The position numbers and the translations under genes are program-made. Shown here one piece after another: positions 1 through 8,400 of a stretch of 64,000 nt of DNA (the stretch's first letter is position 1; every line of letters begins with the position of its first letter). The stretch lies in contig NZ_JAEMHM010000001.1 of assembly GCF_016458275.1 (NCBI RefSeq), positions 310,001-374,000 on the forward strand. Direction: 5' to 3'. Origin of the DNA: Geomesophilobacter sediminis. GTDB taxonomy: Bacteria; Desulfobacterota; Desulfuromonadia; Geobacterales; Geobacteraceae. The notes under the pieces were generated by a model, which was not told the origin of the DNA, made no database searches, and saw only the letters and a program-made list of their open reading frames with translations.

Positions 1-582
1 AATAATAGGTGGAAGGATATTACTAATTCGGTAACGTGGAGTTCGTCCAATACTCAAGTGGCCACCGTTGGAAACGACTCCGGCAACATTGGGCAAGCTA
101 CATTTCTCTCTACCGGGAACACGGCAATTTCTGCCACCTTGGAGGGGGTAACGCAGTCTGCGGCTTTGGCGGTCGTGCCCTTGCCGACATTCTCCGGCAG
201 TTATGCCTACCTCCAAAGTGATACAGGAGATAACATAGGGCAAGGAGGTACTTATACCTTTACGGAGCAGAATGCCAGGTTCAGATATGACAGTGATACA
301 GGTAATGGCATTCTTTCGTTTTCAATTGATGGGTCGCAGGATTCAGTGTCGGCCAACTTTTCCAGTGACAATATACTTAATAAATTTACTCTGGGACAGA
401 GCCCTAACGTGGCAGTTACAATGAGTAGTAGGGGGTGTGAATTCGCTTCACGTTGGTATTATCTAGATAGTATCAGGTATACAAACAACAGTTATATATC
501 CTCTGTTGATCTTCATTTTGTACAGCACTGTTATTACGATACGTCTCCAGCGCTTTACGGGTGGATTCATTTGGAACGTTGA
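1..582 (+). CDS. Ig-like (Big_2) repeat surface protein, 3' end only
   Basis: The frame is open from base 1 and stops at 580-582, so this is the C-terminal 193 codons of a gene starting before the window. The first 55 or so residues read like a bacterial Ig-like Big_2 domain (VTWSSSNTQVATV, then SATLEGVTQSAALAVV), a beta-sandwich found in adhesins and secreted repeat proteins. The rest is rich in Gly, Ser, Thr, Asn and Tyr, with two cysteines near the end and no membrane anchor, and matches no family I recognise. Base composition is much more AT-rich than the core genes downstream, which fits the accessory, decayed nature of the first 2.7 kb. Location outside the cytoplasm is inferred from the Big_2 domain only. 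Confidence 0.75.
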   Translation, partial: NNRWKDITNSVTWSSSNTQVATVGNDSGNIGQATFLSTGNTAISATLEGVTQSAALAVVPLPTFSGSYAYLQSDTGDNIGQGGTYTFTEQNARFRYDSDTGNGILSFSIDGSQDSVSANFSSDNILNKFTLGQSPNVAVTMSSRGCEFASRWYYLDSIRYTNNSYISSVDLHFVQHCYYDTSPALYGWIHLER

Positions 583-651
583 TTCTTAGATAATGATTTA
601 GGCGTTGCCGGTCGCAGTAGTCTGAATCGGTGGAAGAAAAGCGCAAACAAG

Positions 652-720
652 GGGGACATCCCATGTAATTATGCGTTTCTCCCAGCACCAACGCATGATT
701 ACATGGGCGTCCCCTTTTTT
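652..720. repeat. REP-like hairpin, family A copy 1 (also terminator-like)
   Basis: A long imperfect inverted repeat (arms beginning GGGGACATCCCATG and ending CATGGGCGTCCCC) with internal arms ATTATGCGTTT / AACGCATGATT. Related copies lie at 2071-2129 and 10303-10366. Here the hairpin is followed by six T, so it can also terminate transcription of the Big_2 gene. Such hairpins resemble REP elements mobilised by RAYT transposases, but no RAYT gene is in this window. Confidence 0.8.
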
Positions 721-781
721 CTCACTTGGTTACGGCGCTAATGCATTCATCAGATTTTCCTGGCAATAACGGGTGTGATTC

Positions 782-982
782 ATGAAAACGACACTATTTT
801 TTGCTGTTGTATATGTTCTAATTTTATTGTTTTCGGCGATTAGCGAAATAACCTACAAAAAACGAAAAATTAGTGAAGTTGCTACCGATTTTAAGTACAT
901 TGCTAAAAAAAGTGCAATTGCGCTTATCGTATTGCTGATATTCTCATATCTATACTATCTTTTGGGGGGGAAGTTTGAATGA
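782..982 (+). CDS. Small two-helix membrane protein of unknown function
   Basis: A 66-residue protein with an N-terminal hydrophobic segment (about residues 4-21), a Lys-rich loop (YKKRK...KYIAKK) and a second hydrophobic segment (about 44-63), ending GGKFE. It is strongly AT-rich, like the next orphan at 1365. The ribosome site is weak (GGGTG about 7 bases before ATG). There is no recognisable family. The hydrophobic/charged pattern and composition suggest a real small membrane protein on horizontally acquired DNA, possibly an orphan immunity or polymorphic-toxin accessory gene given the RHS relic right after it; that role is inference. Confidence 0.5.
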   Translation: MKTTLFFAVVYVLILLFSAISEITYKKRKISEVATDFKYIAKKSAIALIVLLIFSYLYYLLGGKFE

Positions 983-999
983 ATCAGATGGGCTAGTGA

Positions 1000-1224
1000 A
1001 TCCACCAGTTCAACAACACCTACACGAAGTACACCTACGACAACGCGAACCGCTGACTGCTCTTGAAAAACCGTCTCTCCAACGCGGGAAGCCAAATAGC
1101 GACGCACTTCTACACCCTGGACGGCAACGGGAACCGGACCGGCGTCACCCAGACCATTCCCATCGGCCTCAACGTGGCCGCTTCGAATGTAGGACGGGTG
1201 CCTAGGACGGGTGCCAGATCTTGA
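1000..1224 (+). pseudogene. RHS/YD-repeat protein relic
   Basis: Frame +1 reads NTYTKYTYDNANR, then a stop at 1054-1056, then NRLSNAGSQIATHFYTLDGNGNRTG. YTYDNANR and YTLDGNGNRTG are textbook YD repeats of RHS proteins. The missing piece of the repeat (LTALE) is found in another frame at 1055-1070, so at least two frameshifts separate the fragments. No start, no RBS and no intact RHS core exist nearby. This is a decayed end of an RHS element, a class of secreted toxin shuttles, and marks the region as a former polymorphic-toxin locus. Confidence 0.8.
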
Positions 1225-1268
1225 ATTACAAGGTTTTGTCTTAAAGTGATTTTTAAAGATCTGACACC
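1210..1268. repeat. Palindromic repeat at the end of the RHS relic
   Basis: Arms GGTGCCAGATCTT (1210-1222) and AAGATCTGACACC (1256-1268) match in 12 of 13 positions as an inverted repeat around a 33-base AT-rich loop. The layout resembles REP palindromes mobilised by RAYT enzymes. It is distinct from the family A hairpins on either side. Confidence 0.65.
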
Positions 1269-1364
1269 GCGCCCCCTGCGATAACCTACACGAAAACATT
1301 TGGCTATTTCAGCATCATGCACAAATGACTTACCAGCAGGTCGATAAAACGGAGATACCATTCT

Positions 1365-1922
1365 ATGTTGAATATTTTTTCTGCGACGGTCGTGTTCCTA
1401 AGAATTTTTGCAGGGTATCTCTTCCTCAACGCAGCTCTTACATCAGCTGGTTTTTTTGCCTTCATAGCAAAGCTTGGTGGCTCAGATCAAGGTTATAAAA
1501 CTTATACAACGGTGACCGCACTCGGGACATTAGCGTTGTTATTGATAGGTTTTTTAGTTGTAATAAAGAGCAGAAAAATAGCTCACTTTATTACTCGTGA
1601 CTTAGAAAATGATCTGATTGAATTTGACCAAACATCATATGAGGTATTACAAGCGGTTGGCTTTTCCTTGCTTGGTGTTTACGTCCTCCTCCATGCAATT
1701 CCATTCACAGTAAAAATATTGGCATCCTACGCGTTTCCCGCACCAACTAACAAATACGACGTTTTTGTTACCCCTTCAGGCTATAAAACAAAGGTCCCCT
1801 TACCCGACATTCTTGAAGACCTCACTCAGATTGGGCTAGGTGCGTGGCTCCTGTTTGGCTCGAAGAAGATAACCATTGCTCTGAAGCAAACGTGGGCAAA
1901 AGGAAAGACACTAGGAAGTTAG
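1365..1922 (+). CDS. Orphan polytopic membrane protein
   Basis: A 185-residue protein with about four predicted membrane spans: residues 5-35, 48-67, 98-118 and 150-165. The stretch between spans two and three is hydrophilic (SRKIAHFITRDLENDLIEFDQTSYE), and the C-terminus is short and Lys-rich (SKKITIALKQTWAKGK). The start has GGAG about 9 bases upstream. I do not recognise the family. Composition is AT-rich compared with genes after 2.7 kb, and neighbours are RHS debris and REP hairpins, so it probably arrived by transfer. It could be an immunity or accessory protein of the lost RHS system, but nothing in the sequence proves that. Confidence 0.6.
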   Translation: MLNIFSATVVFLRIFAGYLFLNAALTSAGFFAFIAKLGGSDQGYKTYTTVTALGTLALLLIGFLVVIKSRKIAHFITRDLENDLIEFDQTSYEVLQAVGFSLLGVYVLLHAIPFTVKILASYAFPAPTNKYDVFVTPSGYKTKVPLPDILEDLTQIGLGAWLLFGSKKITIALKQTWAKGKTLGS

Positions 1923-1989
1923 ACCGACGACTGGTCGGGGCAATGAATGCCAACTATTAGGGAAAAGTTTAGATTGGCTAGAGGTATGA

Positions 1990-2163
1990 ATGATATGCCC
2001 CAAATGCAAAGCTGAATATCGAGATGGGTTCTTCACTTGCTCTGACTGCCAAGTGGACTTGAGAAAACAGGGGGACGCCCATGAAATTATGCCTTTCTCG
2101 TTGCATCAACGCATAATTCATGAGCGTCCGTTCGCAGTAACAACTGCTTATCTAGCAGGTTAA
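1990..2163 (+). pseudogene. Zinc-ribbon protein truncated by a REP hairpin
   Basis: The frame from ATG 1990 reads MICPKCKAEYRDGFFTCSDC then QVDLRK, a classic N-terminal zinc ribbon (CPxC...CSxC) like those on DUF2007-type proteins. After residue 26 the frame runs straight into family A hairpin copy 2 (2071-2129) and ends 57 residues in. The natural C-terminus is missing, so this looks like a gene interrupted by repeat insertion or rearrangement rather than a functional 57-residue protein. Confidence 0.6.
2071..2129. repeat. REP-like hairpin, family A copy 2
   Basis: Same palindrome as copies at 652 and 10303 (GGGGACGCCCATGAAATTATG ... CATAATTCATGAGCGTCC, read with a short central loop). It interrupts the zinc-ribbon reading frame starting at 1990. 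Confidence 0.8.
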
Positions 2164-2254
2164 AGTCCTGTCTGGGGAATTATCCGTTCATCCCGGTAGC
2201 TCAAGGGAGCGGCGTTCTGGTAACAGAGGGTCGTAAGGTCCCAATTGGCAAAGC

Positions 2255-2338
2255 GGTCCACCTGATGGGACGTTGTTAAGATTTTAAGATTCCTAAGGTC
2301 GTTGGCGGAGACGCCGCGCTGGAGGCTAGAAGAGCGAA
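2255..2338 (+). repeat. Conserved two-hairpin element, copy 1
   Basis: About 84 bases shared with 10483-10566. The conserved core contains GTTAAGATTTTAAGATTCCT, a small hairpin GGCG-GAGA-CGCC with a GNRA-type loop, then a second hairpin with arms CGCT/AGCG around a GGAGGCTAGAAG loop. In the other copy the small hairpin differs in sequence but stays foldable, and an intrinsic terminator follows directly. The pattern suits a small structured RNA or a mobile repeat; I cannot tell which from sequence alone. Confidence 0.6.
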
Positions 2339-2451
2339 CGGCCGAACAGGAAGAAGACCCTGATCAGCCGTTTGTTTCCGAAACACGGGCGTGTAGCTTT
2401 TCCGCATTTTTCATTGGAATCTGCGAGAACTTAAAATCTTGACAACGTCCC
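2267..2451. mobile_element. Possible MITE: 185-bp segment with 22-bp terminal inverted repeats
   Basis: The left end (2267-2288, starting GGGACGTTGTTAAGA) and right end (2430-2451, ending TTGACAACGTCCC) are inverted copies matching in 21 of 22 positions. The segment between contains the conserved two-hairpin element. No transposase is encoded. The second copy of the element near 10.5 kb has the left end but not the right one. Confidence 0.45.
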
Positions 2452-2710
2452 TCTGATTCTGGCGCCTTCAGACAATTGAGGTCTACAACCAAAGTAGACC
2501 GGGGTGGATGTGTAAACAGTGCGGTTGGGAAACTCGGGTCAAACATACCTGACGCGGCAAATCGAAGGTCGGAATGGGGGGACGAGGAGAACACCCCTGA
2601 GGCGGGGTAGCGAGGTGGCAGGCTGATACGCGGACGAAGCGCACCAAGCAGGGGCTTTACTGTTTACCATTGGTTGCGAATAGTCACCAAACAAGACCCC
2701 CTGGAATATT
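2452..2710. other. Gene-free stretch
   Basis: No convincing gene. A 76-codon minus frame (2364-2594) overlaps the inverted repeat and has no family signature. A small hairpin (GGTCTAC ... GTAGACC, about 2482-2503) is visible; otherwise I see nothing recognisable. Confidence 0.5.
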
Positions 2711-4204
2711 CTAGCGGGCTTTTAAAAGTGCCAACCCCATCTGCACGTATTTCTTTGCAGTTCGACGGTCTAGATCTGTACGCCTAGAGACGTCCTCATA
2801 CGTAGAAAAATGTTGGTAAAGTAAGCCGCAATAACCCGCGAGCAAACCCTCGGCATCTAAAGTTCCTTCTTTCATCCTTAAAACCAGCCAATCCGCAGCA
2901 TCCTGCTTCTGCTTTTCCCCCTTCATCACTTGGTAGCGGCCGGTCAGAATGATCCGTTTCACGGCCTGTTCCAGTTCACGCACGTTCCCAGGCCAGTGAT
3001 AATCCGGTCCCACGTCCCGCTTTAGGGCATTCTTGACAAGCTGTTTTTCCCTGTCAGAGGCCTCTCCTGCCAACCGGGAGAGGACACTGTCCAGAAGGTT
3101 GTCCATCTCCGCAGGTTCCTCTTGAAGCCGTTGACGCAGGGTAGGCAGGGTGATGACGTCGGAGCAGAGACGGTAGAAAAAATCTTCTCGGAATTTACCG
3201 GCCGTCAGCATGTCCTCGAGCGGTCGGTTGGTCGCGGCGACGATCCGCCCACTAAACCGCTTAGCTTCGTGGCTTCCAACTGGGAAGAAAATCCGCTCTT
3301 GCAAGACCTGCAGGAGCTTGATCTGTACGGGAGCACCGACGTCACCTATTTCGTCAAGAAAGATTACTCCATGGGGGGCACACCGACTGAATAGCCCTTC
3401 GTGATTTTCCACGGCACCGGTAAACGCACCCTTTCGGTGACCGAATAGCTCTGATTCGAGCACGCCTTCAGAGTACTGAGAGAGGTTTGTGGCGATGAAA
3501 TTGCGGGTGAAGCTTTCGGTGAAACTGTTGGTGGCAGGGTTAAAAGGGATAAACCCGGAACGGCCAATGGCAGCGGCTGCAGCGCCTTTGCCAGTGCCAG
3601 TTTCGCCTAGGAGGAGAACGGAGAAGTCCTCCATCCGGTCCCAGAGGCGTGACTCGAACCACCGCATGTCATGTGTGAAAACGCAATCCCACAGGTGCTT
3701 TCTGAGTGATCGCATCGAGAGGGAACCGCCGACCAATCCGTTTCGGATAAAGTAAAACGCCCGTCGCAACTGATAGAAGACTGCAAAGAAACGAACGGCC
3801 TCCTCTTCAATAAAGCCGAACCCACCAAGGCCGTGCAATACCTCTTTAGCAAAAGAGACGCGGCTCGGGGAGTCGCCGCCCTTCAGTTGAGCCTGGATCA
3901 GTCGGTCGAAATTCTCTGTGTGACGGTGAAACAGGTGGAATAGAAAGACAGTCCGCAACACATCCCGCCGGCTCCCTTCGTAGCGCCGCAGATCGGCCTT
4001 GCCCTTACGTTGCATTTCGTTGATCCGCTGTTCGATGCGGATGACGACGGCTTGGAGTATTTCCTCGGCTGAGGAACCTGGAGCGGCACCGCCGATAACC
4101 ACGTCAAGATCGTCCCGTATTTCCCCGAATGGGTTGGCGAATGCCGCCCGGGCCACCGTTTCAAAAAACGTCCACTCTGCAGTTCTATCTTTTTGGCTCC
4201 CCAT
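2711..4204 (-). CDS. Sigma-54-dependent transcriptional activator (AAA+ enhancer-binding protein)
   Basis: A 497-residue activator of RNA polymerase-sigma-54. The AAA+ core has Walker A GETGTGKG (about residues 200-207), the sigma-54 contact loop GAFTGA (259-264), Walker B IFLDEIGD (281-288) and the sensor II region WPGNVRELEQAV. The C-terminus (YEDVSRRTDLDRRTAKKYVQMGL) looks like a DNA-binding helix-turn-helix. The first 190 or so residues are a helical domain with no receiver, GAF or PAS signature, so its input signal is unknown. I chose ATG 4204 because a good TTGACA/TATACA promoter (4213-4240) leaves no room for the longer TTG start at 4240. It is divergent from the operon at 4387, which has a sigma-54-like promoter, so it very likely controls that operon. 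Confidence 0.9.
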   Translation of the reverse strand: MGSQKDRTAEWTFFETVARAAFANPFGEIRDDLDVVIGGAAPGSSAEEILQAVVIRIEQRINEMQRKGKADLRRYEGSRRDVLRTVFLFHLFHRHTENFDRLIQAQLKGGDSPSRVSFAKEVLHGLGGFGFIEEEAVRFFAVFYQLRRAFYFIRNGLVGGSLSMRSLRKHLWDCVFTHDMRWFESRLWDRMEDFSVLLLGETGTGKGAAAAAIGRSGFIPFNPATNSFTESFTRNFIATNLSQYSEGVLESELFGHRKGAFTGAVENHEGLFSRCAPHGVIFLDEIGDVGAPVQIKLLQVLQERIFFPVGSHEAKRFSGRIVAATNRPLEDMLTAGKFREDFFYRLCSDVITLPTLRQRLQEEPAEMDNLLDSVLSRLAGEASDREKQLVKNALKRDVGPDYHWPGNVRELEQAVKRIILTGRYQVMKGEKQKQDAADWLVLRMKEGTLDAEGLLAGYCGLLYQHFSTYEDVSRRTDLDRRTAKKYVQMGLALLKAR

Positions 4205-4212
4205 GCATTTGA

Positions 4213-4240
4213 TGTATAGGTAATATGCAAATAATGTCAA
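4213..4240 (-). promoter_or_regulatory. Sigma-70-type promoter of the sigma-54 activator gene
   Basis: On the minus strand TTGACA (4240-4235), 16 bases, TATACA (4218-4213). The ATG at 4204 begins only 9 bases after the -10 box, so the transcript would be leaderless or nearly so; no Shine-Dalgarno sequence precedes that ATG. Confidence 0.6.
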
Positions 4241-4324
4241 TCAATAATTGATGGTATAGAAAGGCAAAGAGGCCTCACCCCAAAAAAGCGTTAAATATTA
4301 AATTGTTATCCAGTGAGAAGAATT

Positions 4325-4340
4325 CGGCACGATCCCTGTA
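4325..4340 (+). promoter_or_regulatory. Candidate sigma-54 promoter of the amidohydrolase-Aas-radical SAM operon
   Basis: CGGCACGATCCCTGTA fits the -24/-12 pattern TGGCACG-N4-TTGCW, with GG and the second G-pair separated by 10 bases; the -12 element is TGT rather than TGC. It lies 47 bases before the ATG at 4387, next to a divergent sigma-54 activator gene. Confidence 0.5.
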
Positions 4341-4386
4341 AAAGCCAGATTGATAAATATCATTGAACAGGGAAGGAAGGTAATCC

Positions 4387-5496
4387 ATGAACTCATTCTG
4401 TCTCGCTGCCACAGCCTTCATACTTTTGTTTTGTCTCTCGTCTCGGAGAGTAGATGCTGTGGAACATGGTAAGAACATCATCGACATTCATTGCCATACT
4501 GCAGGGATCGGTGCCGGTGGGAGCGGCTGTTTCGTTTCCCCCGCGCTTCAGAATAGCTGGAAATACCGGATCTACCTTAAGGCGTTTGGCGTGACCGAGA
4601 AGGAATTGCAGAAAGAAGGGGATAGCCTGATCCTCCGCCGACTTTCGGAAAAACTGGCTGCATCCCAGCGTGTCGCCGCGGCGGTAATACTGGCCATGGA
4701 TGGGGTGGTGAACGATGCCGGCGAGCTCGACACAGCCCGAACCGAAATCTATATCCCGAACGAGTTTCTTGCGCGTGAGGTACGGCGTTATCCGAACCTT
4801 ATGTTCGGTGCAAGCGTAAACCCATACCGACGGGACGCCATACAGCGACTGGAAAAGGTCGCCGACGGTGGCGCCGTTTTGGTTAAGTGGCTTCCCTCCA
4901 TCCAACACATCGACCCTGCCGACAAACGGCTGGTTCCTTTCTATCTGAAGCTGAAGGAGCTTGGACTACCGCTACTTACCCATACCGGCGAGGAAAGCTC
5001 CTTTACCAGGACGCGAGACGAGTTGGGAGACCCGGAGCGGTTGAGGCTGCCTCTGTCCTTGGGAGTAACAGTGATAGCCGCTCATGCCGCGAGCAACGGT
5101 CGCAATTGCGGTGAGCGTAACCATGATCGCTTTCTGCGTCTCAGCCAGGAATACCCCAACCTCTATGCCGACATTTCAGCCCTTACCCAAATGAACCGTC
5201 TCGGCCACCTGCTTCGCCTCCTTAATCATAAGGAACTGCACGAAAGGCTTCTGTACGGCACCGACATGCCGCTTTTGAAAACCGGGATTGTTTCTCCGTA
5301 TGCCTTTCTCTTTCGGCTGCCCCCCGCAAAGCTGTTGGCCATCACTGGGATTGAGAATCCATGGGATCGAGACGTTGCCCTAAAGGAAGCTCTCGGGGTG
5401 GATGATGTGATTTTTACGAATGTGGCGGCACTTATCAGAATGCCTGCACGAATTGCTAAGTTGATCAGCTCGAAGTCGAACGGAGGTCGCCAATGA
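4387..5496 (+). CDS. Exported amidohydrolase (amidohydrolase-2 type TIM-barrel metal hydrolase)
   Basis: A 369-residue metal-dependent hydrolase. Residues 1-24 form a signal peptide (hydrophobic AATAFILLFCL, cleavage near VDA), so the enzyme probably works outside the inner membrane. Metal and catalytic residues of the amidohydrolase-2 family are visible: IDIHCH (His35, His37), VKWLP (Lys167), LLTHTGE (His199), AAHAAS (His233) and YGTDMP (Asp293). GGAAGG precedes the ATG. The stop overlaps the next start by four bases (ATGA), implying coupled translation. It is first in a sigma-54-type operon with an Aas-like fusion and a radical SAM protein; the substrate is unknown, though lipid head groups or acyl amides are reasonable guesses from context. 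Confidence 0.85.
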   Translation: MNSFCLAATAFILLFCLSSRRVDAVEHGKNIIDIHCHTAGIGAGGSGCFVSPALQNSWKYRIYLKAFGVTEKELQKEGDSLILRRLSEKLAASQRVAAAVILAMDGVVNDAGELDTARTEIYIPNEFLAREVRRYPNLMFGASVNPYRRDAIQRLEKVADGGAVLVKWLPSIQHIDPADKRLVPFYLKLKELGLPLLTHTGEESSFTRTRDELGDPERLRLPLSLGVTVIAAHAASNGRNCGERNHDRFLRLSQEYPNLYADISALTQMNRLGHLLRLLNHKELHERLLYGTDMPLLKTGIVSPYAFLFRLPPAKLLAITGIENPWDRDVALKEALGVDDVIFTNVAALIRMPARIAKLISSKSNGGRQ

Positions 5497-8400
5497 GCAC
5501 CGAACGGACCTTAGGGAAATCCTTCACCTGGCTGAACATGACACAGTTTCTTGGCGCTCTCAACGACAACATCCTGAAGCTTCTCATTATTTTCTGCCTT
5601 ATCGCCAGCCAGGGACGAACGATGGCAGGGGGCATAACTGCAGCAATCGGTGCGGCCTTTGTCCTGCCATTTCTTCTCTTCTCGGCCCCCGCTGGAGGCC
5701 TGGCTGACCGTCTCTCCAAATCCCGCCTGATCGTTATGGTCAAACTGGTCGAAGTTGCGGTGACAACTCTGGCGGTGGCGGCTTTCGCTTTGCAAATGGG
5801 AAACGCTCTCTATCTCGTAGTCTTTCTGATGGCGACCCACAGCGCCTTCTTCGCCCCGGCCAAATACGGCATCATCCCTGAATTGGTCGGCAAGGAACGG
5901 CTCTCGCGGGCCAACGGACTTATGGAATCGTGTACCTTCCTGGCGATCATCATCGGGACCGCGTTCGCTTCCGTGCTGACCCAGCTGGTGGGTGGCCGGT
6001 TCTGGCTGGCAGCCCTCGCTTGTCTTGGCGTCGCATTGGGCGGTCTCGGCTCCGCCTGGATGATGGCGAAGACCGAGCCGTCCGATGCAGGCCGACCGGT
6101 TGCGCTCTTCCCGGCAGAAATATTCCGTACGATAAATAGCATCAGTAGTGACCGGCATCTCATGCTGGCAATAATCGGTCTCGCCTACTTCATGTTTATC
6201 GCGGCCTTTGCGCAGTTGAACCTGATCGGTTACGGGATGGAACGCTTGGGATTGACCGAAGCGCAGAGTGGGTACCTCTTCCTTGCGGCGGCCCTTGGCA
6301 TAGGCATCGGTTCTCTCCTGGCGGCAAAGCTCTCCGGCCGGGATGTCGAATTCGGCATTGTCCCCTTAGGTGCAGCGGGGCTCACCATTGCGCCGATACT
6401 GCTCCATGCCGCCCCAAGCAACCTGGCCACCTGTCTGCTTATCATCGTCCTTTTCGGTTTCTCCGCCGGTCTGTTCAGCCTTCCCCTCCAGGCTTTCATC
6501 CAGTTTCGGGCCATTCCAGCCAAACGGGGGGAGGTTCTGGCCGCGTCCACCTTTGTCAACTGGGGCGGAATTCTCCTGGCATCGGCCCTCACCTGGCTCT
6601 TCTGTGGCCCGCTTGGACTGACGGCTGCCCAAGGTTTCAGCCTGATCGGGGTGGCCACCCTCCTGTTAACTGTGCTCTCTTTCTACATTCTGCCGGACTT
6701 CCTTCTCAGGTTCATTGCCTTGGTCACCATGCGCATCTTCTATCGCCTGAAGATTTTTGGCGCCGAGCATCTGCCTGTTGAAGGGCCGGCTCTTCTCATC
6801 CCCAACCATGTAACCTGGGTCGATGCTCTGCTTCTGACCGCAACCAATCAGCGCCGCATTCGCTTCGTCATGGAGCGGCGGATCTACAACACTCCTCTTT
6901 TGCGCGGGCTCTTCCGACTGATGGGGGTGATTCCCGTTTCCTCCAATGACAACCGCAAGGAAATGGTGGAGTTCATCCGTCAGGCCCGGGCTGCCCTAGA
7001 CGATGGCTACATGGTCTGCATCTTCGCCGAGGGCGCACTCACGAGAAACGGTATGCTTCAAGAGTTTCGCGGCGGCTTCGAGCGCATTGTGAAGGACCGT
7101 GGGTATCCGGTCATCCCGGTTTACATCGGCGGTGCGTGGGGGAGCATCCTCTCCTACGCCCACGGCCGACTCCTGTCCAGGCCACCGGCGTTATCTCCGT
7201 ATCCCGTGACCATCCTTTTCGGGGCGCCGATGCCCGCCACCAGCACGGCCCGGGAGGTTAGGCAGAAGGTCATGGAGCTCTCCTGCGATTATTTTGACTC
7301 CAGGAAGCCTGGTCGCCGGCCACTGGCCGAATACTTCATCCGTACCGCCAAGAGGAATAATGGGCGCCGTGCGGTCGCCGATACTTCCGGCAAGGCCCTC
7401 ACCTATGGTGAGACGTTGGTGGCCACTCTCGCTTTGGCAAAGAAGCTGGACGGGCAGATCGGTGGGGAAGAGCATGTGGGTGTCTTGCTCCCTCCCTCTG
7501 TCGGTGGTGTGCTTGTCAACCTATCCCTCTCGGTTTTGGGCCGCGTGCCTGTCAATCTGAACTACACCGCCGCTGATGCCTCCTTCTGTTCCGCGGTTAA
7601 CCAATGCGGAATCACGACAGTAATAACGGCGCGGACGTTTCTCGAGAAGCTGCCGAACGTCCCGAGAGTCGAGGGAATGATCTTCCTCGAGGATATCCTC
7701 CCCAGCATATCCACCGCTGAAAAGTTTATAGCGCTGCTCAAGGCCCGTCTCATTCCTGCCCGGTGGCTCTGTTGCCGTGACGGCTTCCGTGCCGACCGCC
7801 CTGCAACGGTGATTTTTTCCTCCGGCAGCACAGGCGATCCGAAAGGAGTCATGCTCACCCACCACAACATCATGTCCAACATCGAAGCTCTTCGTATGGT
7901 TTTTCGGGTGAACCTGGACGACAACGTCTGCTCAGCCTTGCCGTTCTTCCATTCACTCGGTTTTACCGGAACCCTTTGGTTTCCCTTGGTGAGCGGTTTC
8001 TCTGCCACCTATCATCCCAATCCTATGGAGGGGGAAAAGATCGCCGAGGTGGTCCGCGAGCACAAATCAACCCTCCTCCTGGCGACGCCGACCTTCCTCC
8101 TGGCCTATCTGCGCCGGGCGAAGAAGGAAGACTTCGCCAGCCTGCGTCTGGTCATTACCGGGGCTGAGAAGTTGAAGGGGAAGGTGGCCGACCTTTTTCA
8201 GGAAAAGTTCGCCATTCGGCCGTTGGAAGGATACGGAGCAACTGAGTTGTCGCCCGTTATCACCCTGAGTCTTCCGGATGTGGAGATCGACGGCGTGCTG
8301 CAGCACGGCGTTAAGGAGGGCAGCGTGGGGCGCCCGATCCCGGGCGTTGCTATCCGCGTGGTTGACCCTGAAAACGGTGAGATTCTCAAGCCGGGTGAGC

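Noticed and set aside
2364-2594. 76-codon minus-strand frame in the repeat region
   Set aside because: It spans the right inverted end of the repeat element, has no ribosome site and no similarity to anything I know.
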